A stretch of DNA of 64,000 nucleotides. Origin: Ephydatia muelleri. Its lineage: Eukaryota; Porifera; Demospongiae; Spongillida; Spongillidae. Under the pieces are notes generated by a model. It saw only the letters and a list, made by a program, of their open reading frames with translations, made no database searches and had not been told where the DNA came from. Below are positions 1-10,369 of the stretch, in pieces; position 1 is the stretch's first letter; each line of letters begins with the position of its first letter. The stretch lies in assembly GCA_013339895.1 (NCBI GenBank), contig JABACO010000004.1:8394085-8458084 (forward strand), in the 5' to 3' direction. The position numbers and the translations under genes are program-made.

Positions 1-1499
1 GAATTATTAACACATCCCTTATTTTAGCATCATATGAATAAGCCACATCTGTACATAAATGTGTCTGTTTCTTTTATCAAATACAAAGCAGTTTGACACA
101 TACTTAGCAGTTGCATTCGTAATGTTACTATGCCATATAAAGGGAAACAGGCTTTACCCACTAGACGCTTATTACATGTGTTGTACATGTACATGTAAAT
201 GTCTTGGTTTTGATCAACATGGTTATCAGTGATTTGTGTCATCTAAATACACTACATGTAGAACACTGCCCAGTGCCAGTACAGACAATTTCTTCAGCTG
301 GAAGGCCACTACTCCAGCAATCTACTGCTCAGCAACACCTCACATCATTGTCTGGTAAATAAATGCATTGCACTTAGTGCAAGTTGTTTAGATAGTGTGC
401 TTTGTGATGTAGGGCTCCATTCACCATCTCTTATGTCCATGCATCAGTTGAATTTATCTCACAGCTAACTTAACCACTTCCTATAGATCTGTTACTGTTT
501 GTTTTTTCTTAACACAGACTATTGTTTATTGTCAATCCTATATATATGCTATTTGGTCTATGGTGCAATGCACTGCAATGTTATAGTGTGGTGATGCAAT
601 CAAGCACATTGATTATGGTGTACACGTACATTCGTACATGTTTTGTCCAGATTCACAAGCATGTCATTACTTATCTTGCTGAAATTACATGTACAATGTG
701 ATGTATATATTTCAGCTGCCATATCCATTCTTTCATTCACCCTATTTCGTATTGCCCCCTAACATACTTCCTTTTCTATTGATGGAATCTCTCCTTGCCT
801 TTGATTGGAAAATGGCCCTTGTTTTTCAGAAGAAGGCATTGATTCTTTCCCCTTCCAATTATATGGACCTATTACTTACTGGGCAGAAACCTGCAGAAGC
901 ATGTGAAAGTACTCCGTGGGTATTGTGCATCATGTTGAGGCCATAGCACCACGAAAGATAATACAGAATCCTAACCAACCACCTCTGGCTACTTGCTGTC
1001 TGCAATTGATGAGTTGATGTGTCCTTGATGTGTTAGTCCAACCAATACAGCTCCGTTGACTTGGCTTGTACATGAATGTGTCACATGCCTCATTGAGTAG
1101 GTCCATTTGAATGCCCACACATTTGGCCCTTGCTGCTATTCCATCACACCACTGAACAGTACAGTTCTTAAACTAGCATCAAGAATGGTTCAGCTGCTAT
1201 TGCATGATGTAATGGTGTATTTTAGATCATGCGAAATAATCATCAAGGCTGACAATCGTTGCTGCACAAACAGAGAAGAAATGAAAATAGTCATGCAGCA
1301 GGGTAGTGCACAAGATACTGGATGCTACTAAGGAGAATTGTATTCAAATTCAAACCGGTGGAACTGTAAGTAACACAAAATAGACTTTACAGCAGTTTTA
1401 TATGTACTAGTTTGAAATCACAACCCAACCTTGGCTTGCATTAAATGGTCCCCTGATCAGCTTTGCAGGCGTACTCATAATTGGCATGCATATGAGCTT
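1..1499. other. Non-coding stretch, no gene recognised
   Basis: Only short open frames without recognisable protein similarity are present. The DNA is AT-rich and carries several TGTACATGTACA-type palindromes (for example near 187-205). I see no splice-bounded exon that I can tie to a gene. Its 3' end runs into the RAG1-like relic that starts to be recognisable near 1500. Confidence 0.5.
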
Positions 1500-3238
1500 C
1501 AAAACACATAAAGCATCATATTGGCTAACTCTGATATCATACTCCAGGATGAGATCAGAGTACTGAGTGAGGAGCAGCAACAGCCATTACTTCTAGTACT
1601 GCGGTTCGAATGGAAATGCAACAAATGCAACGCTTGCAATAAAATCAATGCTTCCATACCATGGTACAGTATATGCGAATCAGCCATAGCTACATGATAA
1701 GAAGTGCATGTGTTGTAGGAAAAATAAATACATTTACAGATGGTTAAACAGACTGGTGTCTACTTTGGCAGTGAAAGAAAAAAGTGTGCAGTTGCCAATT
1801 GCAAAGAGTTAATCAGTGATAATCTTAAGGATGACTCTCATATAGGGAGAAGGCACTTTTGTGGGCATGATGGAATGATACCAAAGGAGGAGGTTTGGAT
1901 TAAGCTTGGTCATGACAAGGTGGTGGCTTGTTCAAGATGAACTTTCAACTAGACAACACATATACACCAAACTCTGTTCCCCATACATGTGTGTTTTCCT
2001 GCTTCGAGGCAGATGACACAGCCACAAACCTCCATGTGGCGCTGGATTGGTTTAGAACAGAGGCACTGAAAGTGTTCCTTAGTGGTGACTACAATTTTCT
2101 CTGTCACATATATGGGTATCTGATATACAGTTGGAATTTAGCAATTCAAAACCCTGGAAAACTTGCCTTTTCATCAATGTAGGGAAACAGCCTGGCTTAT
2201 TTTGCCTCATCACCCTTGATGAACTAGGAATGCCAGCTCCATGAGAGATTCTTGTGTTCATCGCTCACTAGGCTTGACCATCAAAACTTCATGGATGCAG
2301 GAGAGAATTCAACAAAGCAATCGCATGAGTACAATAATTGCATATAGAAGTGGTATATAGGATTTGAAAGCAATAGTGGTGTAAAAAGCAAGGAAACAAG
2401 GGTCTAACATTAAGGGAAAATGTAATTTTGTAGGATATTATGTTATTTGTGTGCTAAATATAGGACTATTACAATTTAGACCCTTGTTTCCTTGCTTTTA
2501 CACACCTTATTTAATATACCTTTATCACAGCCAGGTATACATCATAAGTTTAATATATAGTAAGTGTACACCCTGCCTACGCATCACGCAGAGAATATTA
2601 TTTTAAAAATCCTATGACAATTAGCCTCAACCTTGAGTGTAGTGGAAATCCCCTCCAATCAGAGAATTGTGAGTACATGAAGGGACGTCAGCAGTACTAG
2701 TATTGAACTGGAGCAGCTGCACCAAGAGGAGGCCACATTGCAACAGCTAGCAACATACATGTACAGCACAATGGTTGCTGGCAGTTGCACGCCAATCATT
2801 GAAGGGCTTTTATCTAGAGTAATTCCCAGCTAGAGCATTTCCAGATGTACAGGTTAAAGAACTGATACACTATGAGACTGATAGGTTTACCATTTGGTTG
2901 AAATTTGAATTCAATGCCATCTTTTAGGAAGATAGAATCAAGGTTTTAAGGGGAAGCAATTGAAATCTTGATGATGGCCCTTGAATCAAGGCTGTTCAGA
3001 GTTTCTTCATTTCACTTGGTTGTTTCATCAGCACTATTATGGTGGTGTCAATGCACCATGCATCATGGGGAAGCAAAGAGCCGAATTGATACATGCTAAG
3101 TTTGATTCTTTAAAACATAACAATTATGGATTAGGAATCCTGTTACTCGGCTTAAAAGCATTTGACCATTATCTTACAATCCCATCTGACCAGCTGCAGT
3201 TCCACCTCCTGAAAAGAAGAAAAAAAAAGGATACATGA
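1500..3238 (+). pseudogene. RAG1-like transposon gene relic, copy A
   Basis: Broken plus-strand relic of the same family as the larger relic at 54506-59272. Recognisable blocks in order: a frame near 1530-1690 reading LQDEIRVLSEEQQQPLL, similar in pattern to the other copy's IQKEVLILNKEERRFLL; 1740-1940 with EVWIKLGHDK; 1928-2182, in a different frame, with TPNSVPHTCVFSCFEADD followed by TATNLHVALDWF and GDYNFLCHIYG; and 2981-3238 with GKQRAELIHAKFDSL. The matching blocks in the other copy are ATPNSVHNTC, VTNLHVALDRF, GD-stop-ELLSKMYG and GEQGAESIHAKFNQL. Frame changes between blocks and a 129-bp inverted-repeat element at 2378-2506 show that it is dead. By analogy with RAG1 the HAKF block carries the catalytic glutamate region; this is inference. 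Alternative: a related but distinct transposase family. Confidence 0.6.
2378..2506. mobile_element. Small inverted-repeat (MITE-like) element
   Basis: A 129-bp element with about 30-bp terminal inverted repeats: GGTGTAAAAAGCAAGGAAAC onward at the left and its near-perfect reverse complement at the right end (2476-2506). The AT-rich centre encodes nothing. It sits between the central and C-terminal blocks of RAG1-like copy A. No clear target duplication could be fixed. Confidence 0.75.
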
Positions 3239-4190
3239 CTCCTTGACTTTCTATTCACACGTACATCGTCACGTAAATGTATTAATTATTCAATGTATTA
3301 AAACAGACCAACGAAGAAACTATAAACGACATAAAACGCAAGGTTGATCTCTTTACTTTGCTTAGAAAGTTTTATTTTGTCCATAAATATAGGGCAATTT
3401 TTAGAAAAATTGCGCACCTTTGACCACACCCTAGCGTTTGGCCATATGGCACGTGTTCACCAAGGTGAATTTAGTATCGTTGTGTATAGCAAAGTCTTTG
3501 TTACATGTGTTGGTTGCCATTTTGGCAAAAATAATAATAAAAATCCGATAATATCTCATGCGAACAAGCCAGGCGTTGCTGTGGAGTAATGAGCCATGTT
3601 GCTAGGTACTTAAAATTCACTGTGGGTGTGGTCCTAATGGCTCCATGTACGTGCGTACATTGTACAGCCATAATAGATTAATAACCTTGCACCACCAGCT
3701 TTGGTGTCACGTCACAATACGCAACCATTATTAGCAGTTGCGGCAAGTAATGATGAAGCAGTAACTGCACTGGCGTCTGCATTACAGTCCTAAAGACTAT
3801 CGTCTTCTAGGTCTCGCTCTTCATCTCTTCCAATGAATAGCTCTGATGATTATGATACCCCACTCGAAGTGAATCGTAAAGCTGAGGTAGCAATCACGCC
3901 ATGTATGTATGTTCAAGAGCAGTTGTTTCAGCGTGCCATACAATAATTCTTCCAACGAATGTGACCTGTCACGGAAATTTTGGTTCGGTGGTAATAAATT
4001 GGTCCGCACGGACCAGTTTGTTTTTGAAAAAAAAAAGGTCCGGGTAAGGAAAAATTGGTACGGCTAAATTTGCACGTGTGACAACGTACACGTATACATT
4101 GAATCGTACAATGGAAGATAATAAAGTGGAAGACGATCTAGTGCAGGAGGTCTATACTTACTGACTGTGAAGCGTTACCCCTGATGCCAA
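3239..4190. other. Intergenic stretch, nothing recognised
   Basis: No convincing exon, RNA gene or repeat boundary. It is ordinary AT-rich sequence ending at the 6-bp target duplication of the hAT-like element. Confidence 0.4.
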
Positions 4191-4206
4191 TCAGGGCAGT
4201 GGCGTA

Positions 4207-4242
<36 letters not shown>

Positions 4243-4545
4243 GGCTCAGGGGGCTCGGGCACCCCCTCCGTCTCAAGAATGAATACAATTAAAGAATAAA
4301 TAAAATTAAAAACGACAATTAAGTTCATTCGCGCGCGCGTGTGAAGAGCTTGAGCACCGTACCCCCCTTGGTCAAAATTGTAACCGTTTATACCGGTAAT
4401 TAACTATAAAGTATTTTCTTTGTGCCAAACAAAGGTATCGGCCCCCCTCCGCTTTTCGTATCAGACCTGAAGCGAATTGCCCCCCCCCCCTCCCCCCCAC
4501 TTTTCGTATATCGGACCTGAAGTGGACTGTCCCCCCCCCCCCCTA

Positions 4546-5174
4546 GTCTCGTACCCAGACCCTAGTACGTCACAGCTGCGGATGGATTACATCACCGCTA
4601 CGCTAGAACTATAGGGTCTGGGAAAGTGACTGCAAAAAGTCGGTGACAAAAGTTCTGGAATTCCAGAACTTTTTAATTGACCGCAGCCCGCTGGAATGTT
4701 GCTATGTCAACAAGTAGTACAATGTAGTAGATGTATAACTTTGGATAAGAAAATGGATGATATTTGTACAGCTGTACGTTTTGCGATGGATCAACTGGGA
4801 GTAAGTACGTTGAAGGACAAACAGAAGGAGGCTATTCACAACTTTGTTCGAGGCCATGACTACTTCGTTATTTTGCCAACGGGGTACGGGAAAACGTTGT
4901 GCTATGCCTTGCTACCTTTCGTGTTCGACCATCTAAGAAAGAAAACACCTCGGTCTTCTATTGTAGTAGGTAAGGAATCCAAGCAACGTTCGCCATAACC
5001 ATTAAAACATTAATATATGAATACTATTGCGGTCTAGTCGCCTATCGCTTGTACAAACAATTAACATTCCATCTGTCACCGACCTTTTGCAGTCACTTTT
5101 CCAGACCCTAGTTCTAGCGTAGCGGTGATGTAATCCATCCGCAGCTGTGACGTACTAGGGTCTGGGTACGAGAC
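4546..5174. mobile_element. Nested TIR element with ~100-bp arms carrying a helicase exon
   Basis: Left arm 4546-4648 and right arm 5074-5174 are near-perfect reverse complements over about 100 bp, differing by a 2-bp indel and a few substitutions. Both arms begin GTCTCGTACCCAGACCC, and the element is flanked by TA on each side (4544-4545, 5175-5176), consistent with a TA target. The same terminus occurs in the 94-bp element at 52312-52405. Each arm also contains a shorter internal CAGACCCTA / TAGGGTCTG palindrome. The interior (4649-5073) contains the first exon of a RecQ-like helicase. It is inserted in a C-run of the surrounding hAT-type element. Confidence 0.8.
4753..4969 (+). pseudogene. 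First exon of a RecQ-like DEAD-box helicase (fragment)
   Basis: An ATG at 4753 opens a frame of about 72 codons ending in a good splice donor (GTAAGG at 4970). It reads MDDICTAVRFAM, then LKDKQKEAIHNFVRG (Q-motif-like region) and ILPTGYGKTLCYALLP (Walker A, motif I with GYGKT). These are the start of the RecQ-type helicase domain, which unwinds DNA using ATP. Motifs Ia to VI are absent, because the element's right arm begins about 100 bp after the donor. It therefore cannot make a helicase. It is either a captured host exon or what is left of a larger helicase-coding mobile element. The upstream frame from 4696 would add 19 residues; I prefer 4753 because similarity starts there. Confidence 0.7.
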
Positions 5175-5175
5175 T

Positions 5176-5206
<31 letters not shown>

Positions 5207-5259
5207 ACTTTTTGTATATCGGACCTGAACCCACTTTTCGTATATCGGACCTGAAGTGG

Positions 5260-5291
<32 letters not shown>

Positions 5292-5730
5292 ACTTTTCGT
5301 ATGGGGCCTGACCTTAAGCACCCCCCTCGCTGAATCGCTGAAATCCTGGATACGCCACTGTCAGGGTTTACTACAGCTTGAATAGGAAGTTGTCTATGTC
5401 TTTGAAGAATACATTTGCAGATCTTCTGCACTTATGCAGTAAGAAGAAAATCGAAGTCAAGTATGTAAACGTTCAGTGTCAGCTGGGCTCGTCGTCTTTG
5501 CACGATTATCCCGATATTCAACTTTTCTGACGATTTTGCCACACTGCTTGGCTATCAGTAAACTCACATGTCCTTGCACGTTTGTCGTGTCGCCTCTGTG
5601 AGGCCTGCACTTTGGCCTCTGGGTTGGAGCACTTCGGAGACTCAGTTGTGAAGACAGTTTGGTGTCTCAACAATTCAAGTCTCCCACTCTTATATGGTGC
5701 GGAATCCGTGCCAAAAATAGAAATTTTTTA

Positions 5731-5814
5731 TGAGGGGGAAAATTTTCATGACATACCTCGTAAATTACTCATGAGGGTGAAAATTTTCATGACGTACCTC
5801 GCGGAACTCGTGAG
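5731..5814. repeat. ~40-bp tandem repeat split by the retrotransposon
   Basis: Two near-identical units (5731-5771, 41 bp; 5772-5810, 39 bp) contain TGAGGGKGAAAATTTTCATG then ACRTACCTCG. A third unit begins at 5811, is interrupted by the LTR element, and resumes at 10487 with GGTGTCATGATGTACCTCG. The insertion thus landed inside the third unit. Confidence 0.7.
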
Positions 5815-5926
5815 TGTAGGGAAATGACAATATTAACGTAATAACTTAACGATTCACGTGTGTTGTGCTTGTATTGGAATCATTCATTCATTCATTTGTC
5901 TGCTTGTGCTAGATGGTTTCCTTACA
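5815..5926 (+). repeat. 5' LTR of the retrotransposon (112 bp)
   Basis: Starts TGTAGGGAAATGAC and ends GGTTTCCTTACA; contains a short ATTC/CATT run (TCATTCATTCATTCATT). Identical to the LTR at 10370-10481. It is very short for an LTR and shows no obvious TATA box. Confidence 0.95.
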
Positions 5927-5947
5927 TATTTGGCGACGAGGGTGAAA

Positions 5948-8900
5948 ATGGACGAGGAGCAGATTCGAAACGCGGTACAACGGTTCAAGTTCGACCGTTT
6001 TGACCCTGCTCAAGAAAAATGGGAATATTATATTCAGCGTTTTGAAACGGAATTGGCCCTCTACAACCTCCTTTCTGGTGATGCGACCGCGGAAGCTCGA
6101 AAAAACCTTCTACTTTCAAAGGTGGGGCCGGAAGCGTTTAGAATATTGGTTGACCACCATCGTCCTGAGGCAGTTACAACCAAAACGTACCAGCTTTTGA
6201 AAAGCACGTTGCAAAGGCATTATCAGGCGGGAATTTGCATTCTAGCGGAGAGAGTCACTTTCGCGTCGAGGTATAGGAAAGAGGGAGAGACTGTATCACA
6301 ATTTGTTATCGCATTGCGCGCCATCGCTGGAAATTGTAGTTTTGGCCAGTCTTTAGAAGAACGCTTACGTGATCAATTGGCTATTGGTATTAACAACGAT
6401 TACTGGCAAAGAGAATTATTTCGAATACGCACTACCAATGAAGCTACACTCCAACAAGTTGAAGCTTCAGCTTTGGTTTTGGAACAGGCGCATAATCAGC
6501 AACATAAGATTCAAGCCTTGGGGAAAGACAATACAGGAACAGAGTCTGGCATTCGAAGAGTGAAGGGGTTACAAGAGACCGCACCTCACGCACGTGGTAG
6601 CATGCGTAATACGTCAGGTTTTACACCTAAGGAACTGGAAGAAGGGCGAGACTGCTTAAGGTGCGGATTCCCGAAACATCGAACTGGAGAGAAATGCCCA
6701 GCCCAAGGAGCAATCTGCAATTCATGTGGGGCCTCGAATCATTTTGCTAGGGTATGCATGAAGTCAAAAAGAGCAACAGTTACTCACCGTGGTCAAAGGG
6801 GGCTACCAAGACAAAGACGTGTGAATGCAGTAGCAATTGATCCAGATGATGGATACACAGATTCAGTGATAGATGGGGATGACAGTGGAGAAAGAGAAGT
6901 GAACACAGTACAGATCAGGACTCTGAGAGGCCAGGCAGCACGTCTGAGTGTGTTGTTAAATGGAGTAAGGGTGCAAATGCTTTATGACCCAGGAGCAGCA
7001 CGGTCAGTAATCAGCGAACAAATCTGGAAGAGAATAGGATCCCCTTACCTGTCATCAGCAGACACTCTGGTGGCATACACAAATGTGGTAGTCGAAACGT
7101 TAGGTGAAACCACTATTGATGTGCAGGCATTGGGGAAGAGGAAGGAACTACCAGTGACGGTGGTGAAGCAGCATGATCAACCTCTGTTTGGGTTAGACTG
7201 GTGCCAGGAATTTGACATTCGTATGCCCAGGGGTGTCACCATTTGTAAGTTGGGACCACAAGCAGGGTCAGCATTGCCGCCAGGTACAAATGGAAACACC
7301 ACATCTACACCATTGGGGGCACTGCTTCAGCAGTACTCAGAACTCTTTAGTGAGAAGCCTAGCACCATCAATGGTCATAAAGCAGTGGTTCACATGAAAG
7401 AGGGTGCTATTCCCAGGCTATTTTCTGCACGCCCATTACCTTTTCCAATGCGGAAGGCCGTGGAACAGGAGATACATCGGTTAGTGGAGCAGAATGTATT
7501 GGAACATGTTGATTCAGCAATCACACCAATTGAATGGGCATCTCCAATCGTATGTGTCCCAAAGGGTAGTGGGGGTATTCGGTTATGTGTTGACTTTAAA
7601 GCTACAGTTAACCCACAAGTGTATGTTGACCCCCATCCCTTACCAAGGTTTGAGGACATTATATCAAAGCTCAGTGGCAGCAAGTGTTTCACCAAGTTGG
7701 ACTTGTCTGATGCTTATCTCCAAATGGAAGTGGACCCTGCTTCTAGGAAGTACTTGATCATTGCCACCCATCTGGGATATTTCCAGTTCAAAAAATTGCC
7801 ATTTGGAGTTAGTTTTGCTCCCGCGATATTTCAGAAAGCTATGGATCAAATTTTGTCGGGCATCCCGAAAACCGCTGCGTACATTGATGACATCCTGGTG
7901 GCAGGAACTTCACAGGAAGAACATTTGAAGCTTTTGAAGGAAGTCTTAGAGAGGTTGAAGCAGGCAAATGTTAGGATAAAGAAGTCAAAGTGTAAATTTA
8001 TGCAAGCGGAAGTTACTTACTTGGGTTATCGAATTGATCAAGATGGCATTCACCCAACTGAAGAGCATGTGTTGGCCATTAAGCAGATGCCAGCACCATC
8101 CAATGTGAAGGAATTACGCTCTTTCCTTGGTGCTATTAACTATTATTCCAGATTTTTACCAAACTTGCAATCACTATGTACACCTTTGCACCAACTCACA
8201 AAGAACGCAACAAGATGGGTGTGGTCAAAAGAGAGCGACAGAGTCTTTCAGCATCTGAAACAGCTGTTATCATCCAAGGACACATTGGTGCATTATGATG
8301 AAGCTTTACCGCTAGTCCTTATGACAGATGCTAGTGACAATGGAGTAGGTGCAGTGTTATTGCATAGGTTGTCAGATGGTGTTGAGAAACCAGTGGCTTT
8401 TGCCTCACGGACCTTGATGGATCGAGAGAAAAGGTACTCTGTTATTGACAAAGAAGCTCTTGCCATCATCTTTGGTGTCACCAAATTCTATCAATATTTG
8501 TATGGCCGACGATTTATTCTGCAAACAGACCATAAGCCGCTGGAACGTATCCTTGGAGCGCATCAAGAAATTCCTAAAATGGCTGCCAATCGTTTGCAAA
8601 GGTGGGCTATTACTCTGAGTGCCTATGATTATGACCTTGAGTACATCAAGGGGAAACACAATTTATTGGCAGATCCGTTATCACGTCTTCCGTTACGTAC
8701 TACGAACATATCCACAACCGAGCAGGCTGGTTATAGTGGAGCACTTCTGAACATTCGTATAGGGGACTTGCCCATATCGAAGAAAGAACTTCAAAGACTG
8801 ACTAGACAAGACCCACTTCTCTCAAGGGTTATTCTGTACATGGAGAGAGGGTGGCCAAATGACAGAAAGCTTATACCCCAAGAATACATTACCTTTTATG

Positions 8901-10354
8901 AGAAAAGGGATTCTTTGTCTTTTGAGGAAAATATTCTGCTCTGGCAAGGGAGGATTGTCATACCAAAACCGTTACATGATGCTGTTTTGGCCACTTTACA
9001 TGATGGGCACCCAGGAATATGGGCTATGAGGGCGCTTGCAAGATTTTACGTTTGGTGGCCTAACATTGATGAGGAAGTGGAAATGTATGTAAAGAAGTGT
9101 AGCCCTTGTCAGCAGAATCGTCCGCGGGAGCCGGAAAGTCTACTTTTTGCATGGAACACACCAAGTGAACCTTGGTTCAGGATCCATGTAGATTATGCTG
9201 GCCCCTTTGAGGGCAAGTATTGGCTGGTAGTCATTGATGCGTTCTCAAAGTGGTTAGAGATAAAACCAATGCAGGTTTCCACAGCAGCAGTAACAATAAA
9301 GGCATTGAGGGAAATCTTCTGCCGTTTTGGTTTACCACGAATCATAGTATCTGACAATGGTCCTCAGTTCATAGCCTCTGAATTTAAAGACTTCTGCACT
9401 GCCAATAACATTACACATATTCGTGCTACCCCATATCACCCAAAAACAAATGGACTGGCGGAACGGGCAGTGAGGACTTTTAAGGAGCGCTTCTCAGCTA
9501 CAAAGATGCATAGGGATGATTTAGACCTGACACTGCAACGTTTCCTGATTTCCTACAGAAATACACCCCACAAGTCAACAGGCCGCTCACCTGCTGAATT
9601 GTTGCTGGGTCGAAGGATTAGAACAAAGTTGGACCTCTTGAAACCAGATATAAATCACTACATGGACAAAGCTTTAACTCAGCAAAAAGTTTATCATGAT
9701 ACTAGGGCCAAGTTTTCATCCTTCTCAATAGGAGACTTAGTTTGGGTTGGACGACCAGAAGGAAAAGGATATGAAAGTGGCTGTATTATGAGGAAAACCG
9801 GACCACTATCATACATTGTGAATGTTAATGGGATTGAACGCAGGAAGCATGCCGACCAGCTAAGGAAGAGAATGGCAGAATCAGACGTAGAGAGTGAGGA
9901 AGCAGAGGACACACCCCCCAAAACTACAGCAGAAACGGAGCCTCATAATCTAGAGCAGCTCATACACCCACATACTTCTCAACCTGTCTACAGGAGGAAA
10001 AACTTGGACCCTGTTCCCCAACCTCCACCCTCTGTGCAGGACCCTTCAGTCAGACAACAAGGCAATTTTCAGCCAAATGCAATACACCAACCACAGCAAG
10101 ATCAGTTAGGGGCAGATGAAAGGTCAGAACCCGAGATTGTTTCAGATCAGACAGTGAAAGAGCCTGGACATGAGCTACCCAAGGGTCAGCTTGAAGGTCC
10201 TCAGCATACCCTTGAAGGGGAGGTAAATAATCAGGCAGATCAAAGTTCTAACAACTTACCACCAGCAAGTATCTCAGAACAGCGTCCACAAAGAATCAGA
10301 AGACCTCCATCCCGACCATATGACAAGTACCTGTGGGATCCTAGAGCAAAATAA
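5948..10354 (+). CDS. Gag-Pol polyprotein of a Ty3/gypsy-type retrotransposon
   Basis: One frame of 1,468 codons. The first ATG of the frame (5858) lies inside the LTR, so I chose ATG 5948 (MDEEQIRNAV), just after the primer site. Domains: Gag (about 1-230); two zinc knuckles, a loose CLRCGFPKHRTGEKC near 236 and a canonical CNSCGASNHFARVC near 257; aspartic protease near residue 347 reading YDPGAARSVIS, with DPG instead of the usual DTG or DSG; reverse transcriptase with YIDD at 645-648; RNase H starting TDAS near 794; integrase with an HHCC zinc site and catalytic D1082, D1136, E1172, exactly a D-x53-D-x35-E spacing; and a Pro/Gln-rich tail. No frameshift separates gag and pol, so both are made as one polyprotein. 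The protein copies the element's RNA into DNA and inserts it into the genome. Confidence 0.95.
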   Translation: MDEEQIRNAVQRFKFDRFDPAQEKWEYYIQRFETELALYNLLSGDATAEARKNLLLSKVGPEAFRILVDHHRPEAVTTKTYQLLKSTLQRHYQAGICILAERVTFASRYRKEGETVSQFVIALRAIAGNCSFGQSLEERLRDQLAIGINNDYWQRELFRIRTTNEATLQQVEASALVLEQAHNQQHKIQALGKDNTGTESGIRRVKGLQETAPHARGSMRNTSGFTPKELEEGRDCLRCGFPKHRTGEKCPAQGAICNSCGASNHFARVCMKSKRATVTHRGQRGLPRQRRVNAVAIDPDDGYTDSVIDGDDSGEREVNTVQIRTLRGQAARLSVLLNGVRVQMLYDPGAARSVISEQIWKRIGSPYLSSADTLVAYTNVVVETLGETTIDVQALGKRKELPVTVVKQHDQPLFGLDWCQEFDIRMPRGVTICKLGPQAGSALPPGTNGNTTSTPLGALLQQYSELFSEKPSTINGHKAVVHMKEGAIPRLFSARPLPFPMRKAVEQEIHRLVEQNVLEHVDSAITPIEWASPIVCVPKGSGGIRLCVDFKATVNPQVYVDPHPLPRFEDIISKLSGSKCFTKLDLSDAYLQMEVDPASRKYLIIATHLGYFQFKKLPFGVSFAPAIFQKAMDQILSGIPKTAAYIDDILVAGTSQEEHLKLLKEVLERLKQANVRIKKSKCKFMQAEVTYLGYRIDQDGIHPTEEHVLAIKQMPAPSNVKELRSFLGAINYYSRFLPNLQSLCTPLHQLTKNATRWVWSKESDRVFQHLKQLLSSKDTLVHYDEALPLVLMTDASDNGVGAVLLHRLSDGVEKPVAFASRTLMDREKRYSVIDKEALAIIFGVTKFYQYLYGRRFILQTDHKPLERILGAHQEIPKMAANRLQRWAITLSAYDYDLEYIKGKHNLLADPLSRLPLRTTNISTTEQAGYSGALLNIRIGDLPISKKELQRLTRQDPLLSRVILYMERGWPNDRKLIPQEYITFYEKRDSLSFEENILLWQGRIVIPKPLHDAVLATLHDGHPGIWAMRALARFYVWWPNIDEEVEMYVKKCSPCQQNRPREPESLLFAWNTPSEPWFRIHVDYAGPFEGKYWLVVIDAFSKWLEIKPMQVSTAAVTIKALREIFCRFGLPRIIVSDNGPQFIASEFKDFCTANNITHIRATPYHPKTNGLAERAVRTFKERFSATKMHRDDLDLTLQRFLISYRNTPHKSTGRSPAELLLGRRIRTKLDLLKPDINHYMDKALTQQKVYHDTRAKFSSFSIGDLVWVGRPEGKGYESGCIMRKTGPLSYIVNVNGIERRKHADQLRKRMAESDVESEEAEDTPPKTTAETEPHNLEQLIHPHTSQPVYRRKNLDPVPQPPPSVQDPSVRQQGNFQPNAIHQPQQDQLGADERSEPEIVSDQTVKEPGHELPKGQLEGPQHTLEGEVNNQADQSSNNLPPASISEQRPQRIRRPPSRPYDKYLWDPRAK

Positions 10355-10369
10355 AAGGGAGAGACAGGA

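Larger units (their letters stand above)
4197..5360. mobile_element. hAT-type inverted-repeat element, non-autonomous
   Basis: The left end starts CAGTGGCGTATTTAGG and the right end finishes with the complement, CCTGGATACGCCACTG. The element is flanked on both sides by the hexamer TCAGGG (4191-4196 and 5361-5366), a plausible target-site duplication. CAGTGGCGTA ends are typical of hAT-type elements, whose usual duplication is 8 bp; six-bp variants are reported from memory. The body holds no transposase. It holds long G or C runs (31 G at 4211-4241; C runs near 4484-4497, 4531-4543, 5177-5207 and 5264-5291) and repeats of a motif CACTTTTCGTATATCGGACC. A second element is nested at 4546-5174. 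Confidence 0.75.

Noticed and set aside
5858..5947. Upstream start of the gag-pol frame inside the LTR
   Set aside because: The ATG at 5858 lies within the 5' LTR before the primer-binding site; the Gag-like sequence starts at ATG 5948.
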